A DNA stretch of 64,000 nt from the NCBI GenBank assembly GCA_947311845.1, contig CAMZMU010000096.1, positions 12,180,910 through 12,244,909 of the forward strand. The letters run 5' to 3'. Position 1 is the stretch's first letter. Every line of letters starts with the position of its first letter. Shown here one piece after another: positions 1 through 10,976 of the stretch. Source of the DNA: Poa pratensis. Its lineage: Eukaryota > Streptophyta > Magnoliopsida > Poales > Poaceae. Below the pieces are notes generated by a model. The model did no database searches. It was given only the letters and a program-made list of their open reading frames with translations, and had not been told where the DNA came from. The position numbers were made by a program, and so were the translations under genes.

Positions 1-1611
1 AGGCTCCGCACAGTGGATCACCGCCGCTGGCTTGCTGGCGTCGCGTGTTGTCAGCTCTTCACCGGACGGTTACTACCACTCCCCACTCCCCAACCCGCAC
101 AAGAGAGAGAAAGAGCACGAGACCACCGGTCCGCTTTCCCCGCCTCTCTCTTCGAGCTCCTCCATTTCTCCCAAGCGCAGCCAGCCTCGAGAGCCGGACG
201 CGCTGCCCTGCACTGACCAGACCTGCAGGATCGTAGACAGGTGCTCGCGGCGGCGGCGGCGGCGGCAGAGGAAAGCAAAGCGTGCGGCGCGCTGCGAGGG
301 CGGGCGCCCCGCCTCCTTCTTCCTCCCGCGCGGCCATACCAGAGGGGGCAGTACTGATTACTCGTACTCGAGCGGAGGAGATATCGATTGATTCCTGCGC
401 CCACGGATTTCCGCCAAAGGTTGGTTCCCGCTCCCTTCAGTTCACCGCTGCTGATTAAATTCCTGTCTGCTTCCGATAGATTTGCCCTTCTTGCTCGAGG
501 GCTCGCCTCGCCGGAGAGCCGATTCTCCACGCCATATTTCCTCCCCCCCTTTGGTTCCCCCTCTAGAATTTCTCCCACGATTTGTTTGTTCGCGACAGCT
601 TGGTACGGTCGCCATACATTTAGGGCTCTCCTCGTGCTGCTGCTTCCTTGGAGAAGCATTGCTAGCAGCCAGATGATTCTTGGAATTGTCTGTCCGGCGT
701 CCTCTGCTTCGCCCCCAACTGGCATTTCTTTAAGGTCGCAGAGGAATTCATGAGGGCAAGTAGTAGCAGTAGTACTACTACCACTCTGCGCGCAAGATTT
801 GGTTCCTTGGTTCTGTTCATCTCTTCACTCTGCTCCCACATTATTTCCCGTGGAAAAATTTGGTTGGATTTGGGGGAGATGGAGGGAGGACACAGACAGG
901 ACCACCCGCCCACATTGATGCCATGATGAGACTTTTTCTGGTGGTATCTGCTTGTGCCGTGGCGTTTGTTGAGCCTGTCGCCCCGCCTCCGGCTCCAGCT
1001 CCCGCTCGGGGACCCTCCCGTTGCTTTGGACTCAATCCAGTTCCTCGCAAGCAAGCAATGGCAGCTTTCTCCTTCGTCCCCGCATCATGGCGTTCCTGGT
1101 AGCAGCAGCAGTTCTTGCGTAGTACTGTACTGCCACGTTAGTAGTGGTACTGTTCGATAGGCGCGTCCTCGATTGATTTTCTTCCTCCTTCGCTGTCGTT
1201 CTTGTCCCTGCAAATTATTGGGTCCCGATTCTTCTTCCTGCTGCCGTCCTTTCTATAATGTAGTTATTCGACCGTGACGCGTTGTGTGATTATTTCAGCT
1301 TGCATTGTGAATTCGTATCTGCTGATTCAACTCCGAATGATAGTAGTACTACCGTTTCGAACAGGCAGTAAATTTAAGGTTACTTGCAAGTCAGGTTTGT
1401 GTAACTACATTCACGAAAAAGTTGAAACCATTATTGTGATCAGGGGTACTGTTTTCACTTTTCATAGAGGCAGTCAGGCCAGGTTGGTTACCAGCGAATT
1501 GATAACTTTCTTACTTTGGTTCTGATTCTTCATGTTCCCATATGAATATATCTTCCTAATTGTTGAATTGGTTTGAACATCGCAGAGTAATGCGCTTAAC
1601 CAGCTACAGCA
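1..1611 (+). promoter_or_regulatory. Upstream and 5' UTR region of the DUF936 gene
   Basis: GC-rich DNA in the first 700 bases turns AT-rich towards position 1580. A pyrimidine-rich stretch ends in a splice acceptor AG at 1584-1585, giving a short leader before the ATG at 1612, so the gene most likely has a spliced 5' UTR whose first exon lies in the GC-rich part. The donor could not be fixed. Open frames on both strands in 1-750 are compositional and have no recognisable protein content. Confidence 0.5.
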
Positions 1612-4600
1612 ATGGCGTCGTTGGTGCCCGGTGTCCTTGTGAAGCTCCTTCAGCATATGAACACGGATGTTAAAGTCGCGGGCGAGCACCGGTCGTCCCT
1701 TCTTCAGGTTGTCAGCATTGTACCAGCACTCTCCGGGAGCGATCTTTTCACCAACCAAGGGTTCTACCTCAAGGTGTCTGATTCTTCCCATGCCACTTAT
1801 GTCACCCTTCCCGAGGAACAGCATGATCTCATCTTGAGCGACAAGATTCAGTTAGGGCAGTTCATCCATGTAGACCGCCTTGAGGCGGCCACTCCGGTAC
1901 CCATACTCTGGGGAGTTCGGCCGGTTCCTGGCCGCCATGCTTGCGTTGGCAACCCTGAGGACCTTGTGTTAACTAGCTCGTCGAATGTTGCTGGCAGCAA
2001 GAAAGCACAGCCAGCCAACGGATCAAGAACAACCAATGGATTGAAAGATGCTGGCGTTTTGTCGCTAGAAAAGGAGAAGAGCAAGTTAGAGAAAATAAAT
2101 GCTTCCCACAAAACCATTGGGACGGAAAATAAGAAACCGCTGCTGACCAAATCAAAATCTTCACTGTCAAAACAGGCTTTGAATGGGGTTGCTGATAAGA
2201 AGGAACCGGTGAAGCCGAAGACAAGACCTGCTAGTATTAGATCAACACCTTCATCTCCAACCAGTGTCTATTCTCTACCTGGAACATTTGACAGATTTTC
2301 TAGTGATCTAAGACAGAGACACGGGGTAAAAGGGGCAGAGAAAGCATCATCTTCTAGGCTCTCTTTGTTAGAAAGGGCAGCTTCAGTTTTGAAAGTTACT
2401 ACCGCAGGGAGGAAGTCCTCTGCAGGTAACTCGATCAGTAGCTCTTTGTTGAGTATTGGATCGGGACCAAAGGCCTTGAGAAGAAGTTGGGAAGGAGCTG
2501 TAGATACAAAAGGGAAAATCAATTCGGGTTCGAAGACGACCAAAGTTGACAGGAAACCTGAGAACAGGGTGCCCACGGTATGTTATATGTTGGCTATGAT
2601 ACCAACAAATGCATTTGATGTGTTAAATTCTTTGCAATCACTATCTTCTCGAGGAGAATATGTGTGTTTCTAGGAGATCATAATGATGATAGAAACTTAT
2701 GTAATATTAATCATATTATGTAAAGCAACAAAATGAAATGGCATTATTTCTTTTATGCACTGGTTTCGCTCTGAAGTAACTTGGCCAATCCTGATGTTCT
2801 TATATGCAGACTCCTAGAAGAAAGCCACCAGTGGACGAGAAGGTGTCACATAAAGATGACAGTAAGATCCATAACCCTGCTAGAAAGAGCACAGCAAGCG
2901 CTCCTGCTCCTGCAGTCGACGCTGACAAAGCACCAAAGAAGCATCCTCCTACTCTAAAGAGGTCATCAGGGGTTTTAAGCAACCCAAATGCTACAAATTT
3001 GGTTAAGATACCCCTGAACAGCAAAAAACTGACAGATGCTAGCAGTTCATGGGCGTCACTTCCTCCAGCACTTGCCAAATTAGGAAAGGTATGACTAAGT
3101 TCATTGACACGAACAGTATAGTTTTATTGCACATTAAGAAATGTACCAATATTGTTTTGCCGTACATTAGTTTTACGCATTATCTGTGAGAAATTTTGTT
3201 GTAGAAAAGTGCACGTGTGCTACCAAGATAGCGCTTCGCTCTGTTGGAATGTTATACCTGATGGTATGCTTTTGTGGCATATTTCTGTGGCAGGAGCTTC
3301 TGAAGTACAGAGAATCGGCGCAGGCAGCTGCAGTTGAAGCCATGCAGGAAGCTTCTGCTGCAGAAAGCTTGCTGAGATGTTTGAGGTACCTTTTTTCAAG
3401 ACACTTGGTCATGTGATGTTATGATCAAAGAATTTATCTTATCTTGAGATTCTTTGCTAATGACTTCCACAAACATCTCTTATTCATTCGTCAGTCAATA
3501 TAGTTTCTAATTATTGGTGGCCGTATTTTAATACTTTGATGGAATCACATGCTCTGTCCATTAAGATATAGTAGAAGAGAATCTTTTAGTTTGATTGGGC
3601 CATACCATATCCTGGCATTGTTTGCTAGCTTTATCCAAGCATGCACAGATACGGTAGCCAATACTATTCTGTCGGTGTACGCTGCACCTTATTGATTCAA
3701 AATTAACGAACTTTGGGATGGCTTCATCTTTAGCTGCTAGTGGGGAATCTCACACTGAATCACACCATTGGAGTGTTAATGTAGCAGTTTCATATTTCAG
3801 TGTTAATGTTTGACATCCTTTCCCATATTGATGAATCAACTGTTCATCAAAGACTTTCAGTGTTAATGTAGCCTGTATGATAAGTCTCACGAGAGCTTCA
3901 CATGGCTTGTGGCCGTAGACAGCCTTGAATGCATGTTCCTGTGCTGATGATGAACATGCAAGATATACAGGACATGGTCAGCACTCCAGTACAGACTTGG
4001 TATCGGCGATGTGTTTTTTTTAGCAAAGCCTGCTGGTGTTCATGTGACATGCCTCCTTTGCGCTTGCACCTCACGAGGGCAAGATCATTGATAACCCGTT
4101 GGTATCATGCTCCAAATGTCCCAAAAACTAGCTGGCTTGCATGTTGCAATAATGCTATCAACCAGCTCGGATCTTCCCTTTTGGAGACCCCACGCCCGTG
4201 GTCCTTCCCAGCAGTCTTTTAATCGAGATCTGAGTGCAGGTAGTACTTAGCTAGTACATTACAGATTTGAACGAAATCTGAACTCAACTCACACAGCCTG
4301 AAAGTTGAAAGCTGAAATACACCTGAAATTCGTAACGGTGTGTGTAGCATGAACAATTTACCATCTATATTTATGCAGCTTAACACACTATAGCAATGTT
4401 TGCTCTGAACTGTGTTGTTGTACTTGCACCTGCGTGTCGTTTCCTTCTACAAACATCAACTGACAACTGGGCAGCTCCAGTGTTCTCTACTGCAAATCTC
4501 ATGATTGGCACTCAGACACTGCTGGGAAAATGTCAAAGTTTCATCTAAATCCTGGGAGATGTTTACTGTTATACTATCATAGAGCTTTGTTACGAAGTTA

Positions 4601-5617
4601 CTGTAGGATCTGTGCAGTGCCATGTTTTTGTTGAAATCGTTTGTATTTTAGCTGTGTAAATGATTTTGAGCAATGTGGTGAGATCCTTACTTGGCTTTGC
4701 TTGTGTTTTGCCGGAGCAGCTCGTACGCGGAGGTGAGCACGGCGGCGGAGGAGCACAACCCGCAGCCAACCGTCGAGCAGTTCCTCGCCCTCCATGGCGC
4801 GCTTTCCCGCGCCACCGTGATCACCGACAGCCTCACCAAGGCGGCAGCCCCGCCGGAGTGCTCAGCGGCCAGCGACGCTGGGACGGTTGTCTCGGCTACA
4901 GACGACGAGACCGCTGCTGTCGCGGCAGAGCGGCAGCGCCGGGCCAAGTCCTGGGTGAACGCGGCGCTCGCTATGGACCTTTCTGGATTCGGGCTCTACA
5001 ACCTCAAGCCGGTCCCGGCCACGGTGTCATCGCCCCTGGCCGTGGTCGTTGTCGATGAGACGGTGAAGCCTACTGCAGCGGCGACCAATGCCGTGAAGTC
5101 TTTGTCTCCGGCGGCGAAGTCGCGGATGTCCCCTGCGAAGGGGAAGGCAAGGACGAGTCCGGGGACTATGACAGCGGCGGCTGCGGCCACGCCGCCCACG
5201 CTGCCGGACTGGGAGAGGGGAGGAGGCGCGGAGGAGAGGGGTCAGCTGGCTCGCCGGCTTGGAGAGGAGTCCAGGGGCTGGTTCCTCGGGTTCGTGGAGC
5301 GGTTCCTGGACGCTGACGTGTCGGCAGCGGCGCCATGGGACCGCGAGCGCGCGGCAAGGATGCTCCCGCAGCTGAAGCGCGTCAACGACTGGCTCGGTGA
5401 GATCGGGACTCGCAACGAGGCGCCGCCACCGCAGGACGGGGACGAGGAGGGCGCGGCAGCCAGCACCGCCACTGCCGCCCTGGCCGGCGGCTGCGGCGTG
5501 CCCGAGGAGACGATCGAGCGGCTGAGGAAGAAGATCTACGAGTTCCTCCTCACCAACGTCGACTCTGCCGCCGCAGTGCTCGGTGGCGCGGCGCCGGCGA
5601 ACGGCAAGAGGTCGTGA
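1612..5617 (+). CDS. DUF936 family protein (plant-specific, function unknown)
   Basis: Four coding exons join in frame: 1612-2577, 2810-3088, 3294-3385 and 4720-5617, all with GT-AG introns, giving about 744 residues. The start [16 protein letters not shown] and the first 115 residues ([55 protein letters not shown]) are the conserved N-terminus of the plant DUF936 family. Residues 120-420 are low-complexity, rich in Ser, Lys and Pro, as is usual for the family. The C-terminal part ([20 protein letters not shown], then [20 protein letters not shown]) is the second conserved helical block. No signal peptide or membrane segment is seen. Intron 3 is long (1334 bp). There is no frame break, unlike the three genes downstream. 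The biochemical role is not known to me; family assignment is firm, function is not. Confidence 0.9.
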
Positions 5618-5823
5618 CGCTCCACATTGACGCGGGGGTGTGAGGCCCCATTGGGCCTCCTGACAGCTTGAAATTTGTTTGGCCAAAAATGGCTTGGTTT
5701 GCTGATGTAGCTTGTAGGGCTTTTGTTGGGCTTTGGGTCCGCTAACCCTTCTCTCTTTCCCTCTCGAAAGGTTGCTGAAAAAAGGTGGCGGTTTGACGAA
5801 TTGACCTGTATTTATTACTGATG

Positions 5824-6240
5824 TTTGATTTGATTGGGTAATTAACTCTTGACTTGCGAGTGATGTTCGTTGATGGATGGCCTCTTCGACCTTTTTGAGT
5901 GGAAAGTGTTTTTTTCTTAAAGATCATCGACTGATTGATCATGATTTGGTGTAAGTATGCAAGCAATATTTATGTATTGTGTTGGAGTAGGAATTACCCC
6001 GACCTTCGTAGTCACCGAGGAAACTGTTTACTGTTGCTTGTCTAGAGTTCTCATGCTTAATCAAATAGTCAATCATTCGTCTCGGTGCATTGTTCAGTGT
6101 GAACTCTTCTTTTGTTTCTTTGTTGTGAATTGTTTAGAGACCTCGCAACAACAATAATTCAATGAGGTCATGCTTTCCACTTGTGTAAAATGAGAAGCGT
6201 AGACAAAACTTGTTTGGGGCATGACAATAGGAGTTCGTTA
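5824..6240. repeat. Direct duplication, copy 1 (3' flank of the DUF936 gene)
   Basis: This stretch resembles 6720-6978 joined directly to 8607-8731. Shared landmarks in order are TTTGATTTGATTGGG, ATCGACTG(A/T)TTGAT, ATGATTTGGTG, GTGCA(T/A)TG, CAATGAGGTC / AAATGAGGTC, and GGAGTTC(G/A)TTAG. The second copy is interrupted by the TIR element at 6979-8603. A further local tandem duplication lies just beyond, at about 6324-6392 and 6393-6461 (period 69), each starting GTGGCCTTTGG. Confidence 0.75.
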
Positions 6241-6538
6241 GAAGCAATTATTTTGGTGTAACCATCTACGACATGCACATAGGTTTCGATGAGTGACACA
6301 TGTCACACCGTTAGCCGAAGAAAGTGGCCTTTGGTAGTTGCGTCGTTTCTCTACTGTATTGCCCTTTTAAAACTTCAGAAATAAAACTTTAAGTGGCCTT
6401 TGGAGGTTGCCTTGTTTTCTAGTGTATTGCCATTTTTAAACTTGAGGGGAAACAAGCTTTAAATGCGACAAGTGAACATACAAAAACTTTGAGCGTGACA
6501 AAGTGATCCATTATTCTTCTAGAGCAAACTGATTTCTA

Positions 6539-6661
6539 CTCCCTCCGTTCCAAATTAAATGATTTTCATTTTCTCACATGTAAATGTATCTAGACATGTT
6601 ACATGTATAGATACATCCACATTTGGACAAATGTAAGTTATGTAATTTAGAACGGAGGGAG
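6539..6661. mobile_element. Stowaway-type MITE (Tc1/Mariner group)
   Basis: A 123-bp element with the terminal inverted repeats CTCCCTCCGTTC and GAACGGAGGGAG, bounded on both sides by the TA dinucleotide target duplication (6537-6538 and 6662-6663). The interior is AT-rich and partly palindromic (ACATGTAAATGTATCTA / TAGATACATCCACAT). Terminal sequence, size and TA target are those of grass Stowaway elements. It has no coding capacity. Confidence 0.93.
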
Positions 6662-7404
6662 TAGAGTCTTGTAAACATGCCTGTAATTTACACATGGAAC
6701 GTATTGTTGTTCCTGATATTTTGATTTGATTGGGGGTAAATTGCCATAGCCTCCCCGGCTTTCCGTATCGGAAAGTTATTCATGCTCAAGTAAGTGACTC
6801 ATGCTTAAGTACCATCGACTGTTTGATTATGATTTGGTGGTATTTTGCAAGCATCATTTATGCGTTTTATTGGAGGAGGAGTAGGTAGTAGTTGCATCAA
6901 GAATGACCTGGCTTCTATCGGAGTAACCTTAGTTCTCTCTAGTCAACGTGTCAACCACTCGTCCCCGTGCAATGCTTAGAGCATCTCCACTCGCGACGCC
7001 CAAACGGCCGCCCAAACGCCTTTGGGGCGTGCCGGACACAAAATCGCCCCCACTCGCGGCGCCCAAACGCGAATTCGGTCCGGCGCGGCCCAGTTTTGTG
7101 TCCGGTACGCCCAGCCCACGCCCTCAACTTGGGGAGGCTTCGGGCGGCCCCGGACGGAAGGAAACGCGACGCCACGTCGGCTCCCGACGCGCGGGCCACG
7201 CCTGGCAGCGAGAAAAGAGTCTGCATTAATGTCGGGCGTCGTCTCGGTTTCCCAGCCGGGCGCAGCGACGCGTCGCTTCGCCTCTGCGGCGAGGAAGCGT
7301 CTGCGCCACGGCGGCGTCAATGCACGCGAGCCGTTAATGGTGTGGCAGGCGAGCCGTTGGACGGCCGGAGTTAAGGCGACCTCATCCGTTCGCCTCCCCG
7401 GCCG

Positions 7405-7412
7405 CTATATAG
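7405..7412 (+). promoter_or_regulatory. TATA box of the TIR element 1 gene
   Basis: CTATATAG lies 55-62 bases before the ATG at 7467, at the expected spacing for a plant core promoter, and precedes a CT-rich leader with repeated CTCCACCAT. It suggests the element carries its own promoter. Confidence 0.5.
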
Positions 7413-7466
7413 AGCGGGTTCCTCGCCGTCTCCACCATCTCCACCATCTCCATCCCACACCTAGCC

Positions 7467-8432
7467 ATGGCCTCTCCCCGGCGCGCCGCGGAGGAAGAGA
7501 GACGAGCGCAGAGGGAGGCCCGTCGTCGCCGCCGTGACAGCCAGGTTTGGCAGAGCATCATGGCTCGCCGCGGCTGGGCATCGCAGGAGGCAGGCTCGTC
7601 GGCCGTCAACGCTCCGCCACCTCCTCCACCGCCTCCTCCGTCACCGGCGAACCAACTCACGGAAGCCGAGGCGCGCGAGCTCGTCCGCACCAACACGCCG
7701 GTGCCGGCGAACTGCGTCCTCCCCGAGGGATGGGCCACGAACCCAGTGCACGTCCCCGTTGCACCCATGCTGGCCGGCCAGGCGCGGCTCGACTACGTCG
7801 CCTCGTGCATGGGGACGATGGCGCCGGAGCTGCACGACGACCCCAGGTTCGAGCCGAACTCGGCGTACTGGGACAAGCAGGTCGAGCTCGAGCACGCCTA
7901 CCGCCTCCACTCCTTCTTCGCCCCCGAGCCGCCTGCTGACTGGCTCGAAGACTCCGACGACGACGGCCTCACCAACACCACCGACGAGGACTTCGCAGCG
8001 GGCATGGAACGGGAGAGGGTTCGCTACGAGGCGGTGGAGCAGGCTCGTCGCGCAAGATCGGAAGGAGGCCGCGTGCAACCTCCTCCGCCGCAACCTCAAC
8101 AAGAGGCGGAGGAGGTTGACGGTGATGATGACGGCTTGGAGGACTGGCCGCCGACGCCGGAGTGGGATCCCGGCCACATGCAGCTCGCCATCGAGGCCGA
8201 CATAGCCTCTGCCGCCGCCACCACCGCCTCCGCCGCCACCACCTCCAGCTCCGCCGCCACCACCTCCACCACCACCACGGCTACCTCTACTGCCTCTGCT
8301 CGAGCTGCCGCCGGGGTCCTGTGCTCGCCGCCGCAAGGGCCGGCGCCTGCCCCAACTGCCGGTGCCCGGCGTGCCACCCTACTTACTAGATCTAGTCTAG
8401 GTCTAGATTTAAATTTGAATGAATTATGTTAG
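7467..8432 (+). CDS. Element-borne hypothetical protein with C-terminal LxLxL motif
   Basis: A single uninterrupted frame of 321 residues lying wholly inside TIR element 1. The start sits in a good context (CTAGCCATGGCC) downstream of a TATA box. In order: a basic, Arg-rich N-terminus (residues 1-30), a polyproline stretch (about 52-61), a conserved-looking core with Trp, Tyr and acidic residues (about 65-240), a low-complexity Ala/Ser/Thr tail, and the C-terminus LGLDLNLNELC. The LDLNL string fits the EAR repression motif (LxLxL). I do not recognise a transposase or any named family. It may be a host gene captured and spread by the element or an element-specific accessory protein. Expression is unproven. 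Confidence 0.55.
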   Translation: MASPRRAAEEERRAQREARRRRRDSQVWQSIMARRGWASQEAGSSAVNAPPPPPPPPPSPANQLTEAEARELVRTNTPVPANCVLPEGWATNPVHVPVAPMLAGQARLDYVASCMGTMAPELHDDPRFEPNSAYWDKQVELEHAYRLHSFFAPEPPADWLEDSDDDGLTNTTDEDFAAGMERERVRYEAVEQARRARSEGGRVQPPPPQPQQEAEEVDGDDDGLEDWPPTPEWDPGHMQLAIEADIASAAATTASAATTSSSAATTSTTTTATSTASARAAAGVLCSPPQGPAPAPTAGARRATLLTRSSLGLDLNLNELC

Positions 8433-8731
8433 TTTGAATGAAATTTCAATGAAATATATGCATTTTCGTATCAAAATTTCATATTTAAATAATATTTGGG
8501 CGCCGCGAGTGGGGAGCGAGGGCGCCCAAATGGGCAAGGTAGTCCGGACGGCGCCCAAAGGGCCTGTCCGGACGGCTTTTGGGCGCCGCGAGTGGAGATG
8601 CTCTTAGTGAAACTCTCCTGTCGTGGCTTACACAATAATGAAATGAGGTCAGGCCTTTCTGCTTGTGTAAACTTGGAATCTGGTGAAGTGTACACAAGGC
8701 TTGTTTAGACCATGATGACAGGAGTTCATTA

Positions 8732-9031
8732 GGGCATGGCCAACGCGTCGCCCTAGAGGTACTGCCCCGCAGGCTTTGCTAGGTTCGGATGGTCCATGCT
8801 AGGCTCGGCTACTGCTCCGCAGGTGTCAGTGGCTCCTCTGCAGGAGGCTGCCTCTTCGCCAGAGAAAGGAAGGAAATGTGAGAGAGAAAGCAAGGAAGAT
8901 GGCAGGGTCCACAACATGTGGTCTCAGTTTTCACCGATGTGATGGAAAAAGTTAACCAGCTGCCTCACATCTCCATACCGAGCTGGGTGCATCGGGGGCG
9001 GCAGCTACCACTGCCCCCATTGCTCGTGCCC
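8732..9031. other. Spacer between the two TIR elements
   Basis: About 300 bp of single-copy-looking DNA with a GA-rich stretch near 8860-8900. No gene, RNA or element end was recognised. Confidence 0.4.
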
Positions 9032-9034
9032 TTA

Positions 9035-10417
9035 GAGCATCTCCAAGCGGAGCCCCCAAATTCGGCCCCAAAGTGTCCGCGGACGCATCCGGACGCGTCC
9101 GCGGACACTGACCGGACAGCCCCCAAAATTGGTGCTCTACAATCATGAACCTCATATTTCTCTCCCCAAATCCATGCATTACATGCAGCTACATTCTTTG
9201 CATACGTAAAACCTATCTAGTGTATACTATACATGGCAAATATAATTATAACTAAAATAGTTATAGCTCCCAATGCATAATGGAGATGCATCTCCTTCTC
9301 GATGACATGTTGTTTGTATTTCTTCATCTTCTTCATCTCCTTCTCCATCTTTTTTTCGTAAACATCGACGATGTCCGCGAGTTGCAACTCCATAGTCATC
9401 TTCATTTCTTTCATTTTGTTCTTCTCTTCTTCCATCATGCTCATCTCTTCTTCCATCTTATTCTTCTCCTCTTTCATCTTCTTTATTTTCTCCTCCAACT
9501 TCCGGTTAGTAGCATGAACTTCTTCAAACTTTTCTTCAATCTTAGTCTTTTCCATAATTGTGAAGTTCAAATCCTCCAATATGCGCATCTTGCCTCGGAG
9601 AGACTCGTTCAACTCGGATATCACTCCACGGACATCGCAACTACATGATTTTGAATCCTACAATTGAAATATTTCCGACTCAAATCAACCACATTGCACA
9701 ATATTGGGGAAAACTCTAAATGTGAGCTCAAAGTTAGGACATACCGAGCCGGAGGAGCTGTCCTCCTCGTATAGAGGGTAGGAGCCGGCCGACTCTTGGT
9801 CCCATTGAATCATGTCCGAGACCGGAATGGACCACGACGTAGAGGGCGGAGCTTGGGTTCGGACGAACTTACAGATCGGGGAGCCGGGCGGGCTGAGAAG
9901 GCGTGGAAGATGCGAATGCTGTGGGATGGACGGACGCGGCGGCGGAAATCCGTCTCTGCAAATGCGGTCAAATCCCTCGCAAATGTGGCCAAATCCGTCG
10001 CGACAATGGCTGCGACAGATCTGCAAAACTGGCCGGGGAAGGTTCGTGACCAAAAGCGGCGGCGCCGGAGCTTGGAGGGCGCCGGACGACGGCGGGGGTG
10101 CTGGGGAGTGAGGAGGAAGGGGGCGGCGCCGGAGCTAGGAGAAGGGTGTGCAAAATATCTACTGGCCGGGTTCGTCCGATTTATGGTGGAAAATGTAGGT
10201 CCGCGATGTCAGCGACAGGGGGGCGGACGCGTCCGGACGCGTCCGGGCCGCCCCAAACCCGCCCCAGATATGGGCTGGGTTTGGGGTGTGCCGGACCGCC
10301 CGGTCGTTTGGGATGGCTATGGGGGCCTCCGTTGGGTGGAGGTTTTTGGGCCAAATCCTGTCCGGGCTGTCCGCCCGGACGTCTGGGGTGGGTTTGGGCC
10401 TCCGGTTGGAGATGCTC
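9035..10417 (-). mobile_element. PIF/Harbinger-like TIR element 2 carrying a coiled-coil/TM gene
   Basis: A 1383-bp element with terminal inverted repeats starting GAGCATCTCCAA (left) and the same reading in from the right (TTGGAGATGCTC), flanked by the target duplication TTA (9032-9034 and 10418-10420). Subterminal blocks repeat GGACGCGTCCG-like motifs on both sides. It shares only the outer terminus and TSD with element 1; the interior and gene are unrelated. No transposase is present. It is probably the same superfamily and a non-autonomous gene-bearing derivative. Confidence 0.8.
9217..9813 (-). CDS. Element-borne coiled-coil protein with C-terminal membrane anchor
   Basis: Two exons on the minus strand, 9813-9745 and 9657-9217, join in frame across an 87-bp intron (GTATGT donor, TTGTAG acceptor), giving about 169 residues. 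The start MIQWDQESAGSYPLYEEDSS is the only ATG in its frame; further upstream exons are possible. Residues 45-145 are a dense Lys/Glu/Met-rich coiled coil (KMKEEKNKMEEEM, MEEEKNKMKEMK). The last 20 residues (ALGAITILVIIIFAMYSIH) form one hydrophobic span, so a tail-anchored topology is predicted. I do not recognise the family. It lies entirely within TIR element 2, which suggests capture of a host gene. Confidence 0.55.
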
Positions 10418-10976
10418 TTAGAAGGCATGAGAATCTCGTTGTAACTATCTCTACGAGCGCCACGTGTCGACGCTGCACGAGCACAGCTGAAGAAGAGTAA
10501 ACAAAAACCCTGCCAAAATAAAACGGAACGTAAAAGCAACCCGTGCCCACATAAAAAAGCGCGCGGCTTTCCGTCAGGCTCTCAATTGTTCGCAGATCCC
10601 ACATCACGCGCGTCGGGGCGTGACGCCCGCCCACACCAGCCACAGCCCACGCACACCGTCGGTCTCCCGAGCTGACGCCAGTGGACGCGCCACGTGTGCA
10701 CCTCGGCCGGCCGCCACAGAGCGGCAGCAGAGGAGGAGCCCCCGTCCCCGGTGGGTCCGGGCCGGCCGCGACAGCACAATCACAGCCGGCCAACCTCCCT
10801 CGCTTCTCCCCCACTTGCCTCCCCCTCCCCGTCTCTCTCCTCGTCCGTCCCCATTGCTTTCTCCGTTCCCCTCTCTCGCCCACCGCGCGCGCGACCTCGC
10901 CTCGCATCGCCTCGTCTGAAGGCGGCCGCGGGCGGCGCCGGCGGAGCGAGGGAGGAGGAGGCTGAAGGAGGAATTT
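10418..10976 (+). promoter_or_regulatory. Promoter and 5' UTR of the glyoxalase II gene
   Basis: GC-rich DNA with CACGTG-containing G-box-like sites (for example GCCACGTGT near 10458 and 10690) and a CT-rich leader ahead of the ATG at 10977. TIR element 2 ends immediately upstream, so the element may form the distal promoter. No clear TATA box was found. Confidence 0.4.

Larger units (their letters stand above)
6979..8603 (+). mobile_element. PIF/Harbinger-like TIR element 1 carrying a non-transposase gene
   Basis: A 1625-bp element with imperfect terminal inverted repeats of about 30 bp starting GAGCATCTCCACTCGCG, flanked by the 3-bp target duplication TTA (6976-6978 and 8604-8606). A TTA target is typical of the PIF/Harbinger superfamily. 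The subterminal parts are rich in GGCGCCCAAA-type blocks in both orientations. No DDE transposase is encoded; the only long open frame is the one at 7467-8432. It is therefore likely non-autonomous and mobilised in trans. The superfamily call rests on the TSD; the TIR is not the usual GGG(C/G)C start. Confidence 0.8.
6720..8731. repeat. Direct duplication, copy 2, split by a TIR element
   Basis: The second copy of the 5824-6240 segment occupies 6720-6978 and 8607-8731. Removing 6979-8603 and one TTA restores a stretch collinear with copy 1 (GTGCAATGCTTAGTGAAAC against GTGCATTGTTCAGTGTGAAC). Confidence 0.75.

Noticed and set aside
51..725. Long minus-strand open frame (224 codons) near the window start
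   Set aside because: Lies in a GC-rich 5' leader; composition is Arg/Ser/Gly-rich with no domain and no splice context. Likely compositional.
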